64,000 nucleotides of DNA from Hanleya hanleyi (Eukaryota; Mollusca; Polyplacophora; Lepidopleurida; Hanleyidae), in assembly GCA_036873755.1 (NCBI GenBank), contig JAVTVY010045365.1, positions 124,001 to 188,000 of the forward strand, in the 5' to 3' direction. The translations under genes and the position numbers were made by a program. Below the pieces are notes generated by a model that saw nothing but the letters and a program-made list of their open reading frames with translations, did no database searches and was not told the origin of the DNA. Below are positions 1-10,824 of this stretch, one piece after another. Each line of letters starts with the position of its first letter. Position 1 is the first letter of the stretch.

Positions 1-862
1 CCAGGTTGGTCATGAAGGCTGCCAAGCGGTGTTTCCCAATAGGTTTGTTATAATACCAAACTTTATCGTCGTCGAGGAAACTATCAACCGGGTACTGCCA
101 CAAGCGATCACATTTCGGATGGAGTTTGGAGATATAACTTTCGAATGAAGCAACAGGACAGAACGGGGAACCTTCTTCTTCAGGCATGAATCCGGTAACA
201 CCCTCTTTTTGCTGGGCCCGGCGATTTTTTGTGAGTTCATCCTCCTTTTTTTTCACATACCTCTGCCCAGTTTTCGGGTCCCGCTTGATGATGAATGTGT
301 TTTTTGTCATCTTTTCCATATTCTCCACTCCCCTTCTAAAGAAGAACAGACGTACATCGAACTGAACTTTATTTGCAAGCCCAGTTGGGGTTTTTGGGGA
401 CATGAGAACAGACTTGTAGAGTTTACAACGATCGGACTCGTTTATGGGCTCATAATGATCGGTGTCGCCTTTTCCAGATGCCTTCAACTCTGCAAGTGCG
501 GTTTTGAAGCACTCGTTGGCTTCATTAAACTCCGAATTTCTAATCAAATCAAAAGTTTTCAAATACGGTGGGGCCTTCAGGTAACGATTCAGAGAATGTC
601 GAAAGTTTTCGAGAGTGGATGTTTTGTACAATTCTCCGTCTTGTTTTCGGGCATCCAAATAAAAATGACTGAGTACCTCTGCTAACCTCTCGGCCGAGAA
701 TCCTTCGAATTCTTCACTCTGCCCCTTCTCTTTCAGGTAATACTTCAAAGTTCTGGCGGACGCTTTGTTCGATTTTTTTGTGTTGCTGGGAATAATATTA
801 GCCCGCTTTTCAACAACTTCATCGTCCGTGTGAGACGCGAAACGTTTGCCTGATTCAGCCAT
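1..862 (-). CDS. DUF3504 / KIAA1958-like (Crypton-derived tyrosine-recombinase fold) protein, partial at window edge
   Basis: I translated the minus strand by hand and found an uninterrupted frame from an ATG at 862 to base 2, about 287 residues, still open at the window edge. Residues about 35-95 look like the SAM-like N-terminal DNA-binding domain of tyrosine recombinases (ARTLKYYLKEKG, then LENFRHSLNRYL). The following part matches the DUF3504 core: a FFFRRG segment near residue 176 that would carry the first catalytic-type Arg, then CPVASFESYISKLHP and VWYYNKPIGKHRL. This is the family of KIAA1958, QRICH1 and ZMYM2, derived from Crypton transposons. The HxxR and Tyr region would lie beyond base 1, so activity cannot be judged. 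The frame stays open upstream to a TGA at 953-955 without another ATG, so the start is tentative. It could be a host gene exon or a Crypton copy. Confidence 0.85.
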   Translation of the reverse strand, partial: MAESGKRFASHTDDEVVEKRANIIPSNTKKSNKASARTLKYYLKEKGQSEEFEGFSAERLAEVLSHFYLDARKQDGELYKTSTLENFRHSLNRYLKAPPYLKTFDLIRNSEFNEANECFKTALAELKASGKGDTDHYEPINESDRCKLYKSVLMSPKTPTGLANKVQFDVRLFFFRRGVENMEKMTKNTFIIKRDPKTGQRYVKKKEDELTKNRRAQQKEGVTGFMPEEEGSPFCPVASFESYISKLHPKCDRLWQYPVDSFLDDDKVWYYNKPIGKHRLAAFMTNL

Positions 863-1012
863 TTTCTTTAGCAGACGATGGAACACCTGTTCGTTGCCCT
901 TGGCGACGGGGGTATACGATATATATTCGACCAGCAAGTTGACAATACAGCATCACACATGAGGTCTGTCAGCCAATCAAAAGTCTACATGCTTCTCTGA
1001 GATATGATAAGG
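863..1012. other. Short spacer upstream of the DUF3504 ORF
   Basis: No gene is seen. The DUF3504 frame remains open through 863-952 on the minus strand but has no ATG. This could be untranslated leader, or exon sequence after a splice acceptor (a CAG precedes GTGTTCC on the minus strand near 888), which is a weak signal. Confidence 0.4.
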
Positions 1013-1108
1013 GTTCATACGGCCCCTAGCCCCGGGTTAAGCGGAATTAGACACAAGTTACGAAACGTAGCGCCATAGATCTTGCACGCTGCGTTCGTAT
1101 TTTCAATA
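1013..1108 (-). repeat. 3'-end fragment of PLE-like element
   Basis: About 95 bp match the last codons and first 3' untranslated bases of the PLE-like RT element (minus-strand end of the RT frame, TAA, then a GC-rich stretch containing AACCCGGGGCTAGGGGCC). The same segment ends every other copy in the window. It marks the left limit of the repeat-dense zone. Confidence 0.7.
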
Positions 1109-1240
1109 CGAGCGAAATATGGACCTTCATACAGTTTGATCATTGTCTGATCAATGATTTGGAAAATCTCGTTATACTTTGTCGAGCTTACAATTTGCCA
1201 ATACAAGCATCTTCTCCATCATTCAATATTCAGCCGTCTC
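1109..1240. repeat. Unit leader with terminal motif T
   Basis: The stretch 1,140-1,240 is shared with 28,190-28,290. It includes a diverged copy (1,201-1,237) of the roughly 38-bp motif that ends the PLE-like 3' region (compare TACAAGCGTCTAGTCCGTCA at 21,221). Here it opens an old repeat unit instead. Confidence 0.5.
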
Positions 1241-3789
1241 TGTACGGTGTACACACTTCAATTCCTTCGATGACAAATTCAGGAAAAGCTCAGCCAAATA
1301 TCATAGATGCTCCAGTTGATCAAATGTATTATTCACGTTATCAACAGAATGAAGGAATGTCATGTCCAGAGAACACAAAACGTCGGACAATTGTTGGCAT
1401 TTACATCTAAACATCAATCAATGCAATCTGATTGATCAGTCGATATTTCAAGTACCCTGTCATAGATGGTAATATTGATTCACATGATAAGAAAAACCCT
1501 TCATGAGAATTGTATTAGCTGTACCCCTGGCACCCGCTCATCGAATGCCATTTGAGGAGTTTTTGTTTTGCCGCTAATAAGACATAAATATATGAGACAG
1601 GCTTAAGGACAAGTGGAAAATATATGAGGATGTTTTCAACATAAATATAAAGTACGTTGATGACAAACCAAACTGTGACAGATAGTACTGATGATGTAGG
1701 GGCATTAAATCAAACTAAAGAGGACATTCGACTGACGACCTGTATTGATCGTACATCACGTTACACGGCATGTTCATACTCGGGAACACGGCGATAAAAG
1801 GCTGAACATAAACTCTGGGCATATAGAGAGTCTATAGGAGTCGCTGGTGTCGGCATCTTTGACTAGGCAATTGGGTAAACGCTGGTTATTTTGTAAATTT
1901 GGACATTTAACTCGAGAGTAGACATTATACTGAAGGCTTCTTGTCATATGCAGTGTTCTAAAACATGTAAGTTTATTATAAAAACCACATAAATGTTGCA
2001 TATGTCAATATGTGGTAATGTTTCCTGAGGGACCGTGCCATACGTCTATACAAATTGTATGCCTTTCTGGATATTAATATACCCGTACAGCATACAAACA
2101 ACTACACGGTTAAACTTTGATCGTTCATTACTTTAAAAGATGTTGCTCTGTTTCAATTTGAAAGGTTGTAATGGCCGAGATCGTAATGATTTCTTCTATT
2201 TTTACCCGATGGATTATCAGGCTCCAGTGGTGTTTTCCACAGTAGAAATTGCAATTACCTTTATTGTACTTTGGTATAAATATAGTCCTAGAAACGGAAT
2301 GGCATCTCTGAATAAGCTAATTGCAACTACAAGGTATAGATTCTGAAATATGCAATCTCTTTGGAATGAACCGAATGGCAACTTCTTTTGCTAACACGCC
2401 ACTAGTATCGCTGTTTAGATGACCGTGTTTTGAAGGAAATCCTATCAAACTGGAACGGTAGTATCAAATTGGATCATCGCTCCATTTTTCTGCTCCTGCT
2501 GCGGCCACTTTCCATCTCACGCCTCATGAAATTCGGTTGGCGCGGCCCTGAATGGTCACCAATGTCATTACGGAACGGCCCTGTCAAGGATAACAGGCTT
2601 TGTGTTATAATTGTGACATAAAAGGGAAGGGGCTCGGCTAACGGATTTAAGCCTTCTGCACTCTTCTATCTCTTTCCTTCAAGATGCCATCAACTTCATT
2701 TATCCCTAGAAATGGGTCGGCCGAGTTTGAAAGTTTATTGACCTCAACGAAAGCTAAATATACTCCGCTTGTCAGCATGTCTCTACAATGTATTAGACTT
2801 ACCACTCATTTTCTACAGATCCTGCGATTAGCCAGCCAATAAATGGACTCCATTAGGCCCAACAAACTGCATCGCTCCGACGCTTCATTTCATTCCCATA
2901 TCTCAATAAAAATCATATCTGGCATCTACCACAGCGGAATGAGATGGCTTAAGTGTTTGCGGCATAACACAAATCTATGCAATTAATAGTTCGGACGCTA
3001 GTTATACCCATATACGGCAATGTTCTTTACTAGCGGGAAATCGTAAAGGACGTGCTATATTGTGTTTGCCGGGCACTTCGATTAAATATGTATGAATATG
3101 GTCGACATTCTTGAGAATAACGATTCACTTGCACAATTATAAATTTCATGTCAAATTATTCATCAACTGTGAATGATAAAGTAATGATTGGCCTTCAAAG
3201 TCTGAAAATAATAGCAGATAACGTAAGAGAGAGGACAACACTTGTCTTATGTAATACAACATTTTTTCACCAAAGCGCTTTAAAGTCCAATTTAAACTTT
3301 AACAACATGCTAAAACTTGTTTTAGAATTGTTCACACCTGTGTAGACCACTTCACGGCGGGTGTCTGAGTGGAGTGTCACTGTTATAATTAGAAACAAAA
3401 ATACGGATGTTTGCATGGTTTTGAACAGAAGGGGATAGATTAATGTAAATAAGTAGGACTAATAGATAATTAGCTTACAATAATACTGCGGAAATGAGTT
3501 TTGGAAAGGGAAATTCAACAGACAAAAATAATAGTAGCCAAGCCCAAGCTAAGGCAATCTGTTTAATTGTTCCAGTGCCTCGGAAACTAAATTCTTAATC
3601 CTAATATTGAAGCACTTCTATTTATAATTTTGATTTCATTTTTTCCCCAAATGTTAGAGTAATTAGTGAACATTTGAATGAAGAAATAAAAAAATGACCA
3701 ATTTTGACACTCTAAGGGGACAGCTATCCTTCAATCCCCGACCTGGTCATATCAAAGACTGAAAACTGAAAATGAAAACGATTCACCGG
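1241..3789. other. Old repeat unit, 5' modules of U1
   Basis: There is no intact gene. Modules recur through the window: an SPSFNIQPSLYGVHTS-like frame near 1,200-1,410, a CCGTGTTTTGAAGGAAAT block near 2,420, a GATGCCATCAACTTCATTT block near 2,683 and an e-block (GTGTTTGCGGCATAACACAA) near 2,955. Only short frames are open. The part at 3,340-3,720 is AT-rich and shared only with U2. Confidence 0.6.
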
Positions 3790-4336
3790 GATATTGATGT
3801 CAGAATCCATAAGCCTTTCTTCACATCTACTAAATTAATGGAGATCGTTCTTGGGATGTTTTTTAAAGAGATGCTCTAATTTCTAATTATGAATATTTAT
3901 GTGAAATTCATTATCACAATATATCAACAGCGTATAGGTTTCCCAATGTGTACTTATGGTGCAACACCTTTGGCAGACCTAAATGTATGTTCTCGTATGA
4001 ATAAGCTTATATGCAGAAATTGTGAGAAGATAACCCTTTCAAATCACACTTCTTCTCATTCACGAAAGGTTATATAGACGATCTCGTCGTTTTGGATGAT
4101 CCCCCTTTAAGCGGCACTGGAAGAATATACGCACCGTCACTGGTCCAAGCACTGATACTCCAGACGGAGCAAAATATTTGGACGAATACCTCCATAGAAT
4201 GAAAAAGGATTACTATCTCTCCGACTGCAAGAAAGACGATTAAACTGTTGACATAGTTGAATACCCATTTCAACACAACACTATTCTAGTAGAGCCTGCA
4301 TATGGTATATGCATGTCATCTATGCATGTTGTAGAA
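3790..4336 (+). pseudogene. Degenerate RT relic, sister family of the PLE-like RT
   Basis: The frame 3,889-4,077 reads NIYVKFIITIYQQ...GFP.CTYGATPLADL, which aligns with NIYVKFGNTIYQQHIGIPMG in the better copies, that is RT motif B. Further downstream are remnants of the catalytic Asp region and the KKDD...DIV region, in shifting frames. It is on the plus strand, opposite to copy A. Many stops show that it is dead. Confidence 0.7.
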
Positions 4337-4872
4337 ACTTATAAAACAGGGCTATTCCACCGAGCGCCTCCACTAAAAGTTTCTCAAATTTGGCGATACA
4401 TATCGCATGCTGATAGCAAAATACGAACGTAGCGTGCAAGATCTATGGCGCTACGTTTCGTAACTTGTGTCTAATTCCGCTTAACCCGGGGCTAGGGGCC
4501 GTATGAACCCATGTACTTCAAGATCGTCATGGTACTCATATGAACAGTCACAATCAAAGCGTGACTGAGATACATCATTCTCTAGATGGCGAATTTACAA
4601 CGATTATTATGGATTAAGAATACTGATCAGCGATACGGATTGTATATTTTTGGAACATCATGATGTCTTGTCGGCATCATTGAAAACTGTTGACCACTTC
4701 TCTCTTGCAGGAAACTAGCCTATGTTTATGTTTTCTATGATTGTTCTTTTGAATTTGGTGCTAATACTGTCATATGGAATATGGAATAGGTCTTTGGATT
4801 ATAGACGAGGATATTCTTTAATGGACGACGGCTGAATTATGAATGACGGATCAGATGCTTGTAATCTGGTAT
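4337..4872 (+). mobile_element. PLE-like 3' fragment G1 (plus orientation)
   Basis: This is a 5'-truncated fragment carrying the last RT codons (KYERSVQDLWRYVS-like), the stop, the 3' region and terminal motif T reversed at about 4,830-4,870. It forms a roughly 0.5-kb inverted repeat with the 3' end of copy A (5,990-6,520), separated by 1.1 kb. A frame in the tail still reads MFMFSMIVLLNLVLILSYGI, the small downstream ORF. Confidence 0.7.
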
Positions 4873-5989
4873 CATATGCTACATTCTGAGTAAAATAACG
4901 ATTTCAATCAGCTGCAGGGAACACTATTGCAGAAACGTGTCAAACAAGGCTATTCCACCAAACGCTTCCATTCGAAGTTTCTCAAATTATGTGATAAATA
5001 TCCCACACTGACGGTAGAATAGTTTTTATTTTCACAAGGTAACTATAAATCTCACTTCCTGGTAAGTTACCTGCCTCTGTGATATTTTATATAAACTAAT
5101 TGTAAATGTGAAAATACGTTAATTTTCCTGTCACTGTATTTTTTTGGACACGGTGATGCAAATATCATTTCAGACCTAGGGTCGTTTGAATATCATGTGT
5201 TTTACATCTCCATCGCGTTAAAATGAACAACCACAATCAAAACGTGACTCAGATATGTACATACTCAGAAAACGACTTGGATAAAGAATAATGGTCAGTG
5301 ATTAGGAATTTTTAATTGAATAAGCTAATTGTGGCATCTCTGAATAAGCTAATTGGGACTGATACAATGTATAGATTGAGAAATATGCGAGCTGGGTGGA
5401 ATGAACCGAGTGGCAACTTGTTTTGCTAACACGTCACTAGTATCGCTGTTAGACGACCGTGTTTTGAAGGAAATCCTACCACACTGGAAAGGTCGTATCA
5501 AATTGGATTATCGCTCCAATTTCTGCTCCTGTTGCGGCCACTTTCCATCTCACACCTCATGAACACGCGGCGCGGCGCGTTGGCGCGGCCTTGAATGGTC
5601 ACCAATTTCGTTACGGAACGGACGTGTCAAGGATAACATGCTCTCTGTTATAATTGTGGCATAAAGAGGAAGAGGTTCGGGTAACGGGTTACAGCCTGCT
5701 GACCTCTGCTATATCTCTCTCCTCCAAGATACCATCAACTTCATTTATCAATAGAAATTGTTCGGCAGAGTTTGAAAGCTTATTGACCCGAGTGAAAGCT
5801 AGATAAAGTCCCGTTTTCAGCATGTCTATACAATTTATTAGACTTACGACCCACTTTCTACAGATCCTGCGATTAGCGATACAATAAATGGACTCCCATA
5901 AGCCCAGCACACTGCATCGTCTCGACGCTTCATTTCATTCTCATATTTCGATGAAAATCATATCTCGCATCTACCATGCGGCATGAGAT
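4873..5989. other. Old repeat unit between G1 and copy A
   Basis: The section 4,880-5,160 matches the end of the RT relic and its tail in other units. The section 5,300-5,989 holds the c and d modules. A minus frame at 5,689-5,910 (LSNSAEQFLLINEVDG) recurs at 16,489 and 47,987 but is not recognised as any protein. No gene is called. Confidence 0.5.
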
Positions 5990-6031
5990 TACAAGCGTCT
6001 GGTCCGTCATTCATAATTCAACCGTCGTCCA

Positions 6032-6259
6032 TTAGAGAATATCCGCGTCCATAATCCAAAGACCTATTCCATATAACAGTATTAGCACCAAATTCAAAAA
6101 GACAATCATAGTATACATAAACATAGGCTTGTTTCTTGGAAGAGAGAAGCGGTCAACAGTTTTCAATGATGCCGGCAAGACATCATGATGTTCCAAAATA
6201 TCAAATCCGTATCGCTGATCAGTATTCTCAATCCATAATATTCGTTGTAAAGTCGTCAT
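6032..6259 (-). CDS. Small ORF downstream of RT with one predicted membrane helix (copy A)
   Basis: This 75-codon ATG frame lies between the RT stop and the element terminus. It has an N-terminal polar part (NTDQRYGFDILEHHDVLPAS) and one hydrophobic run (MYTMIVFLNLVLILLYGI) long enough for a membrane helix. It is identical in copy B. Related frames occur in E, F and in older tails. I do not recognise a family. It may be a real second ORF or simply sequence inherited with the 3' region. Confidence 0.35.
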   Translation of the reverse strand: MTTLQRILWIENTDQRYGFDILEHHDVLPASLKTVDRFSLPRNKPMFMYTMIVFLNLVLILLYGIGLWIMDADIL

Positions 6260-6381
6260 CTAAAGAATGATGTATCTCAGTCACGCTTTGATTGTGACTG
6301 TTCATATGAGTACCATGACGATCTTGAAGTGCATGGGTTCATACGGCCCCTAGCCCCGGGTTAAGCGGAATTAGACACAAG

Positions 6382-8324
6382 TTACGAAACGTAACGCCAT
6401 AGATCTTGCACGCTACGCTCGTATTTTGCTATCAGCATGCGATATGTATCGCCAACTTTGAGAAACTTTTAGTGGAGGCGCCTGGTAGTGTAGCCCTGTT
6501 TTATAAATTTCTGCAACAATGTTTTGTGACGTTGATTAAAATCGTCACATTTAGCACTGGATCTAGCAAATGCTACCAGGCGTGATATGTATACGCCATA
6601 TGCATGTCCCACTGGAATATTACTGTCCAGAAAGGGATAGTTTACGATGGCGAAATTGTAATCATCTCTTTTGTCATACAGTCGACGAGAGAGAAGGCCC
6701 GCTTCATTTTTATAGATATATAGGTCTAAATACGATGTGCCTGTAGGGTTATCTGTAGTTTCCTTCAAATCCAGTGAAGGTGGATATATATCCTTCACTG
6801 CGTCATTTATATAGCGATTATCCACAGCGAGAAGATCGTCTATATAGCGTTTGGTGAATGAGAAGGAACGGGCTTTGAATGGATCGGTTTTTGAAAGCGC
6901 CTGCATATAGTCATATTCATAAGAGAACAGATACAGGTCAGCCAACAGGGGTGCACAATTAGTACCCATTGGAATACCTATATGCTGCTGATATATTGTG
7001 TTGCCAAATTTCACATAGATATTTTTAATGAGAAATTCAAGCAACTCTATAAACAAAGAAACATCCCATGAATGATATCTCTTGTATGTAGTAGAGCTAA
7101 AGAATGCTTTATGGCTTCCGCCATTAATATATCTACGATCAGTTTTCTTGAACAATAAGGTCAATAAGGTCCTGATGAGTGATTGTGGTATAGAGAGTCG
7201 AGAAATCCCATGTGGATACATGTCTGTACGGTATGTGACCTTTAGCATCAAGTTCTTCTGTAAGACATTTTGAGTTTTTCAATATCCATATACATTCAAC
7301 ACCAGAGATTTTAGAAATAGTGGCGCAATACCTTTCCCAAAATGCTTTTACCTCCTGAACGGCCCTCGTCAACAGGGTTGAAAGAAGCTTGGTGGTGCAG
7401 CTTCTAGAACCAGCTATGAATCTAGCTTTGTACGGTGATTTATGCATTTTGGGAGTCCAGTATACTTTTGGTATATGGTTATGTTTGGTTGGAAGACAAA
7501 GACCTCTTTCCTTGAGAAACGTTTTGTGATTGTTAAATAAATCTTCCAGAGTAAATGCAGTTTGAGAGTAAGTAGACGTAGTTGATGACGATATGTTTAA
7601 ACTCAATTCTTCAACCAGCACCTGGTAATAGTAATATTTACATATGAATATTATATTATTTGGTACTATGACGAATTTACTCTAGAGATTTGCTAGAGCT
7701 TCTTGCGAATTGGGGCTTCTCAGTACTTGCTTTGCTTGGGGAAGGGTACTTCTGTCAATATGGCGGATTGTTTCAACGACCTTGCTCTTGGTAAGGTCCA
7801 GCCAATCATCGAGTACTGTAGGTTCAACTTTTTCTCGCTTAGACCAATCAATAACGTACTGTTCCAAAGCAGACAGGACTATCTTCTGGTCGGCCTTCAC
7901 ATTTATATTTCTCGGCTCTCTATATTTAGTCCCTTCATCAGGAGTAATCTTAGGTCCTTATCACTCACCACATCAAGGTCACCAGTCACAACATGTTTGC
8001 ATGGTGTATAGATAAAGTTCGACGATTCACAATCACAACTATAGCCCCCCGACGTGTATAAGTTCCAGTCAAACTCCTTGACAGCATTAGAGTAATTGAA
8101 TATTTTGGTGGCTATAGATTTAGTATACTTATATGAAATGCAAGGAGGTTCTGTGAACTTAAAATAGTTTGGTACAGTATTGCGTACCTCTGGATCATTC
8201 AGGATTCGAGGTAAATTAATAATGTCCAGTCCTTTATCTAAGTAGTTGAGTTTCAAGAAAAGCCGATCTTGGGATGTTTCGATTATGTTCACTGGACGAT
8301 ACAATCGAAAATACGCTATATCTT
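6382..8324 (-). pseudogene. PLE-like reverse transcriptase, copy A, frameshifted
   Basis: Read on the minus strand, the parts are: N-terminal segment (IAYFRLYRPVNIIETSQ...), a Cys motif (SCDCES...PCKH), an FVIVP segment, RT motifs (TWDFSTLYTTI motif A; GIPMGTNCAPLLADL motif B; YIDDLLAV motif C), then a thumb-like C-terminus ending WRYVS. It is broken by a 1-bp deletion near 7,925, a 20-bp deletion near 7,155 and a nonsense TAA at 6,469-6,471. It also lacks five residues (ADKAP) that copy C keeps. The RT would copy element RNA into DNA; this copy cannot make a full protein. Family name is provisional: conserved upstream DK-type motif and YIDD fit Penelope-like elements. Confidence 0.8.
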
Positions 8325-8879
8325 GGCTGAAGTGTTTGCGGCATAACACAAATCTATTCAATTAATATTTCGGATTCTAGGTGTATACCCATAAAAGGCA
8401 ATATTTCGATTAAATATGTATGAATATGGCCGAGACTGTTGAGAACAATGACTTCATTACACAAATATAAATTCCATGTCAAATTATTCATTAACTGCAA
8501 ATGATAAAGTACTGATTGGCCTTCAAGGTCTGACAATAATAGGAGATAATGTAAGAGAGGATAACCCTTGTCTAATGTAAACAATGTAGCACAAGGTCAT
8601 TGACAAGGTAACGGCTTCAGGGAAGTCATTCAACACCATCTCTCGCTTAGACCGCACTGCAGCCGCTTAATTGTTAGGGCGTCGAGGTGACTGAGATACA
8701 AATCATCACTGGGATAATGTTAGGCTCTTGTGACGTGTTTAGATATAAAGTCAGAATATTGGCCTGTGGGTTCATACCTCGGCATCTTTTCCCACCACCT
8801 TTATATTTTGCGTTTAATCGTAAGTGGGAGGGTACTGGGTTCAATCTCCGGCTGGATCATAAACTTTCGTCACTTCTAC
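8325..8879. other. Old unit e/f modules right of copy A
   Basis: On the minus strand a frame at 8,354-8,584 reads SVLYHLQLMNNLTWNLYLC, and related frames occur at 19,175, 23,628, 10,402 and 35,250. The plus strand has a GTACTGGGTTCAATCTCC stretch near 8,834 that resembles a tRNA B box. No intact gene is seen. Confidence 0.45.
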
Positions 8880-9480
8880 TGAAGTATGGGTATCGTTCTT
8901 GTGAAGTTTGTCAAAGATTTCCTCGACTTTCTCATTATGGATAGTTATGTGAAATTCGTTGCCTGAATACACCAACAGCGTAAAGTTTCCAAATGGGTAC
9001 AGATGGTGCATCATGTTTGGCAGATTTATATATGCTCTTGTATGAATACACTTATATGCAGAAATTGTGAAAAGAATTCCTTTTCAAATCCCACTCCGTC
9101 TCGTTTACCAAACGCTGTATAACCGATCTCCTCGCTTTGGATAAACCTCGTTTAAGCGAAACAGGATGGGAAAATACGCCCCGTCACTAGACTCAACCAC
9201 TGAAAGTCCAGATGAAACATCATATTTGGACGAACACCTCCATAAAATAAAAAAGATTATTCTCATCCGACTGCAAGAAAGACGATCAAAATTTTGACAT
9301 AGTTTACTACCCATTTCTGGATAGCAATATTCTAGAAGAACCTGCATATGGTATAAGCATGTCATACGGTATCAGGTGCTAGATTCTGAGTAAATTGACG
9401 ATTTCTGTCAGCTCCAGAGAACATTACTGGAGAAGGGTGTCAAGCAAGGCTATTCCACCAAACGCTTTCATTCGAAATTT
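8880..9480 (+). pseudogene. Degenerate RT relic (sister family)
   Basis: Plus-strand remnants match the RT region: a motif-B-like stretch at about 8,945-9,050 (GTGAAATTCGTTGCCTGAAT...), a YIDD-region remnant near 9,115 (ACGCTGTATAACCGATCTCC), and CCATTTCTGGATAGCAATAT near 9,311. Frames are shifted throughout. Confidence 0.6.
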
Positions 9481-10824
9481 ATCAAATTATGTGATTTTTT
9501 CCACACGGTGAGGCAAAGATCATTTCAGAGCTAGGGTCGTTTGAATATCATGTGTTTTACATCTCCATCGCGTTAAAATGAACAATCACAATCAAAACGT
9601 GACTCAGATATGTACATACTCAGAAAACGACTTGGATAAAGAATAATGGTCAGTGATTAGGAATTTATCATTGAATAAGCTAATTGTGGCATCTCTGAAT
9701 AAGCTAATTGGGACTGATAGAAGGTATTGATTGAGAAATATGCGAGCTGGGAGGAATGAACCGAATGGCAACTTGTTTTGCTAACACGCCACTAGTATCG
9801 CTGTTAGATGACCGTGTTTTGAAGGAAATCCTACCACACTGTCAAGGTCGCATCAAATTGGATTATCGCTATAATTTCTGCTCCTAATGCGGCAGCGTTC
9901 CATCTCACAACCCATGAAAGTCGGTTGGCGCGGTTCTGAATAGTCACCAATTTCGTTACGGAACGGACGTGTCAAGGATAACAGGCTCTCTGTTATAATT
10001 GTGACATAAAGAGGAAGGGGTTCGGTTAACGGGTTAAAACTTCCTCAACTCTGCTACATCTCTCTCTCCAAGACGCCATCCAATTCCTTGATCAGTAGAA
10101 ATAGTTCGACAGACTTTGAAAGCTTATTGACCCAAATGAAAGCTAGATAACGTCCCGTTTTCAGCATGTCTGTACAATTTATTAGACTTACGACCCAATT
10201 TCTAAAGATCTAAAGATATGGGAAATGAACTCCCATAAGCCCAGCACACTGCATCGTCTCGACGCTTCATTTCATTCCCATATCTCGATAAAAATCATAT
10301 CTGGCATCTACCATGCGGCATATGGCTGAAGTGTTTGCGGCATAACACAAATCTATTCAATTAATATTTCGGGCTCTAGGTGTACCAATAAAAGGCAATG
10401 TCTATTTACGCGTAGGAACTCGTAAAGGATGTCCTATATTGTATGTGCCGGGCACTTCGATTAAATATGTGTGAATATGGTCGAGGCTGTTGAGAACAAC
10501 GACTTCCTTACACAAATATAGATTCCATGTCAAATTATTCATTAACTGCGAATGATAAAGTACTGATTGGCCTTCAAACTCGGACAATAATAGGAGATAG
10601 TGTAAGAGAGGATAACTCTTTGTCTAATGTAAACAATGTAGCGCAAGGTCATTGACAAGGTATAAACGGCTTCAAGGAAGTCATTCAACAACATCTTTCG
10701 CTTAGACCGCACTGCAGCCGCCTAATTGTTAGGCGTCGGCGTGACTGGGATACAAATCTTCACTGGGATAATGTTAGGCTCTTGTGACGTGTTTAGAGAT
10801 AAAGTCAGAATATTGGCCTGTGGG
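9481..10824. other. Old repeat unit before spacer X in U1
   Basis: The c, d, e and f modules recur with no open gene. The minus frame at 10,402-10,587 (SVLYHSQLMNNLTWNLYL...SLDHIHTYLIEVPGT) preserves a stretch that is deleted next to copies A, B and C, so this is the fuller version of the e module. Confidence 0.5.

Larger units (their letters stand above)
5990..8324 (-). mobile_element. PLE-like retroelement copy A, 5'-truncated
   Basis: The borders follow from comparison with the empty site at 48,278-48,300: CATGAGAT on the left and GGCTGAAG on the right are contiguous there. On the minus strand the copy runs from an RT ORF through a 3' region to terminal motif T at 5,990-6,028. No endonuclease, RNase H or integrase is seen, and no clear target duplication. 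Copies B and C share the same right junction. Confidence 0.75.

Noticed and set aside
209..685. 158-codon plus-strand frame at the left edge
   Set aside because: It is antisense to the continuous DUF3504 frame, which has a recognisable family pattern.
5689..5910. Minus frame LSNSAEQFLLINEVDG (also 16,489 and 47,987) as a gene
   Set aside because: Recurrence follows from the repeat itself, and the opposite strand of the same block also has open frames; no family match.
7703..8015. Plus-strand frames opposite copy A (and their counterparts at 18,523 and 22,902)
   Set aside because: They lie antisense to the RT frame, shift between copies and have no motif; they are shadows.
8325..8361. NRFVLCRKHFS as the N-terminus of the PLE-like RT
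   Set aside because: The same bases occur in old units without the element, so these residues come from the flank after 5' truncation; the start codon would also be TTG.
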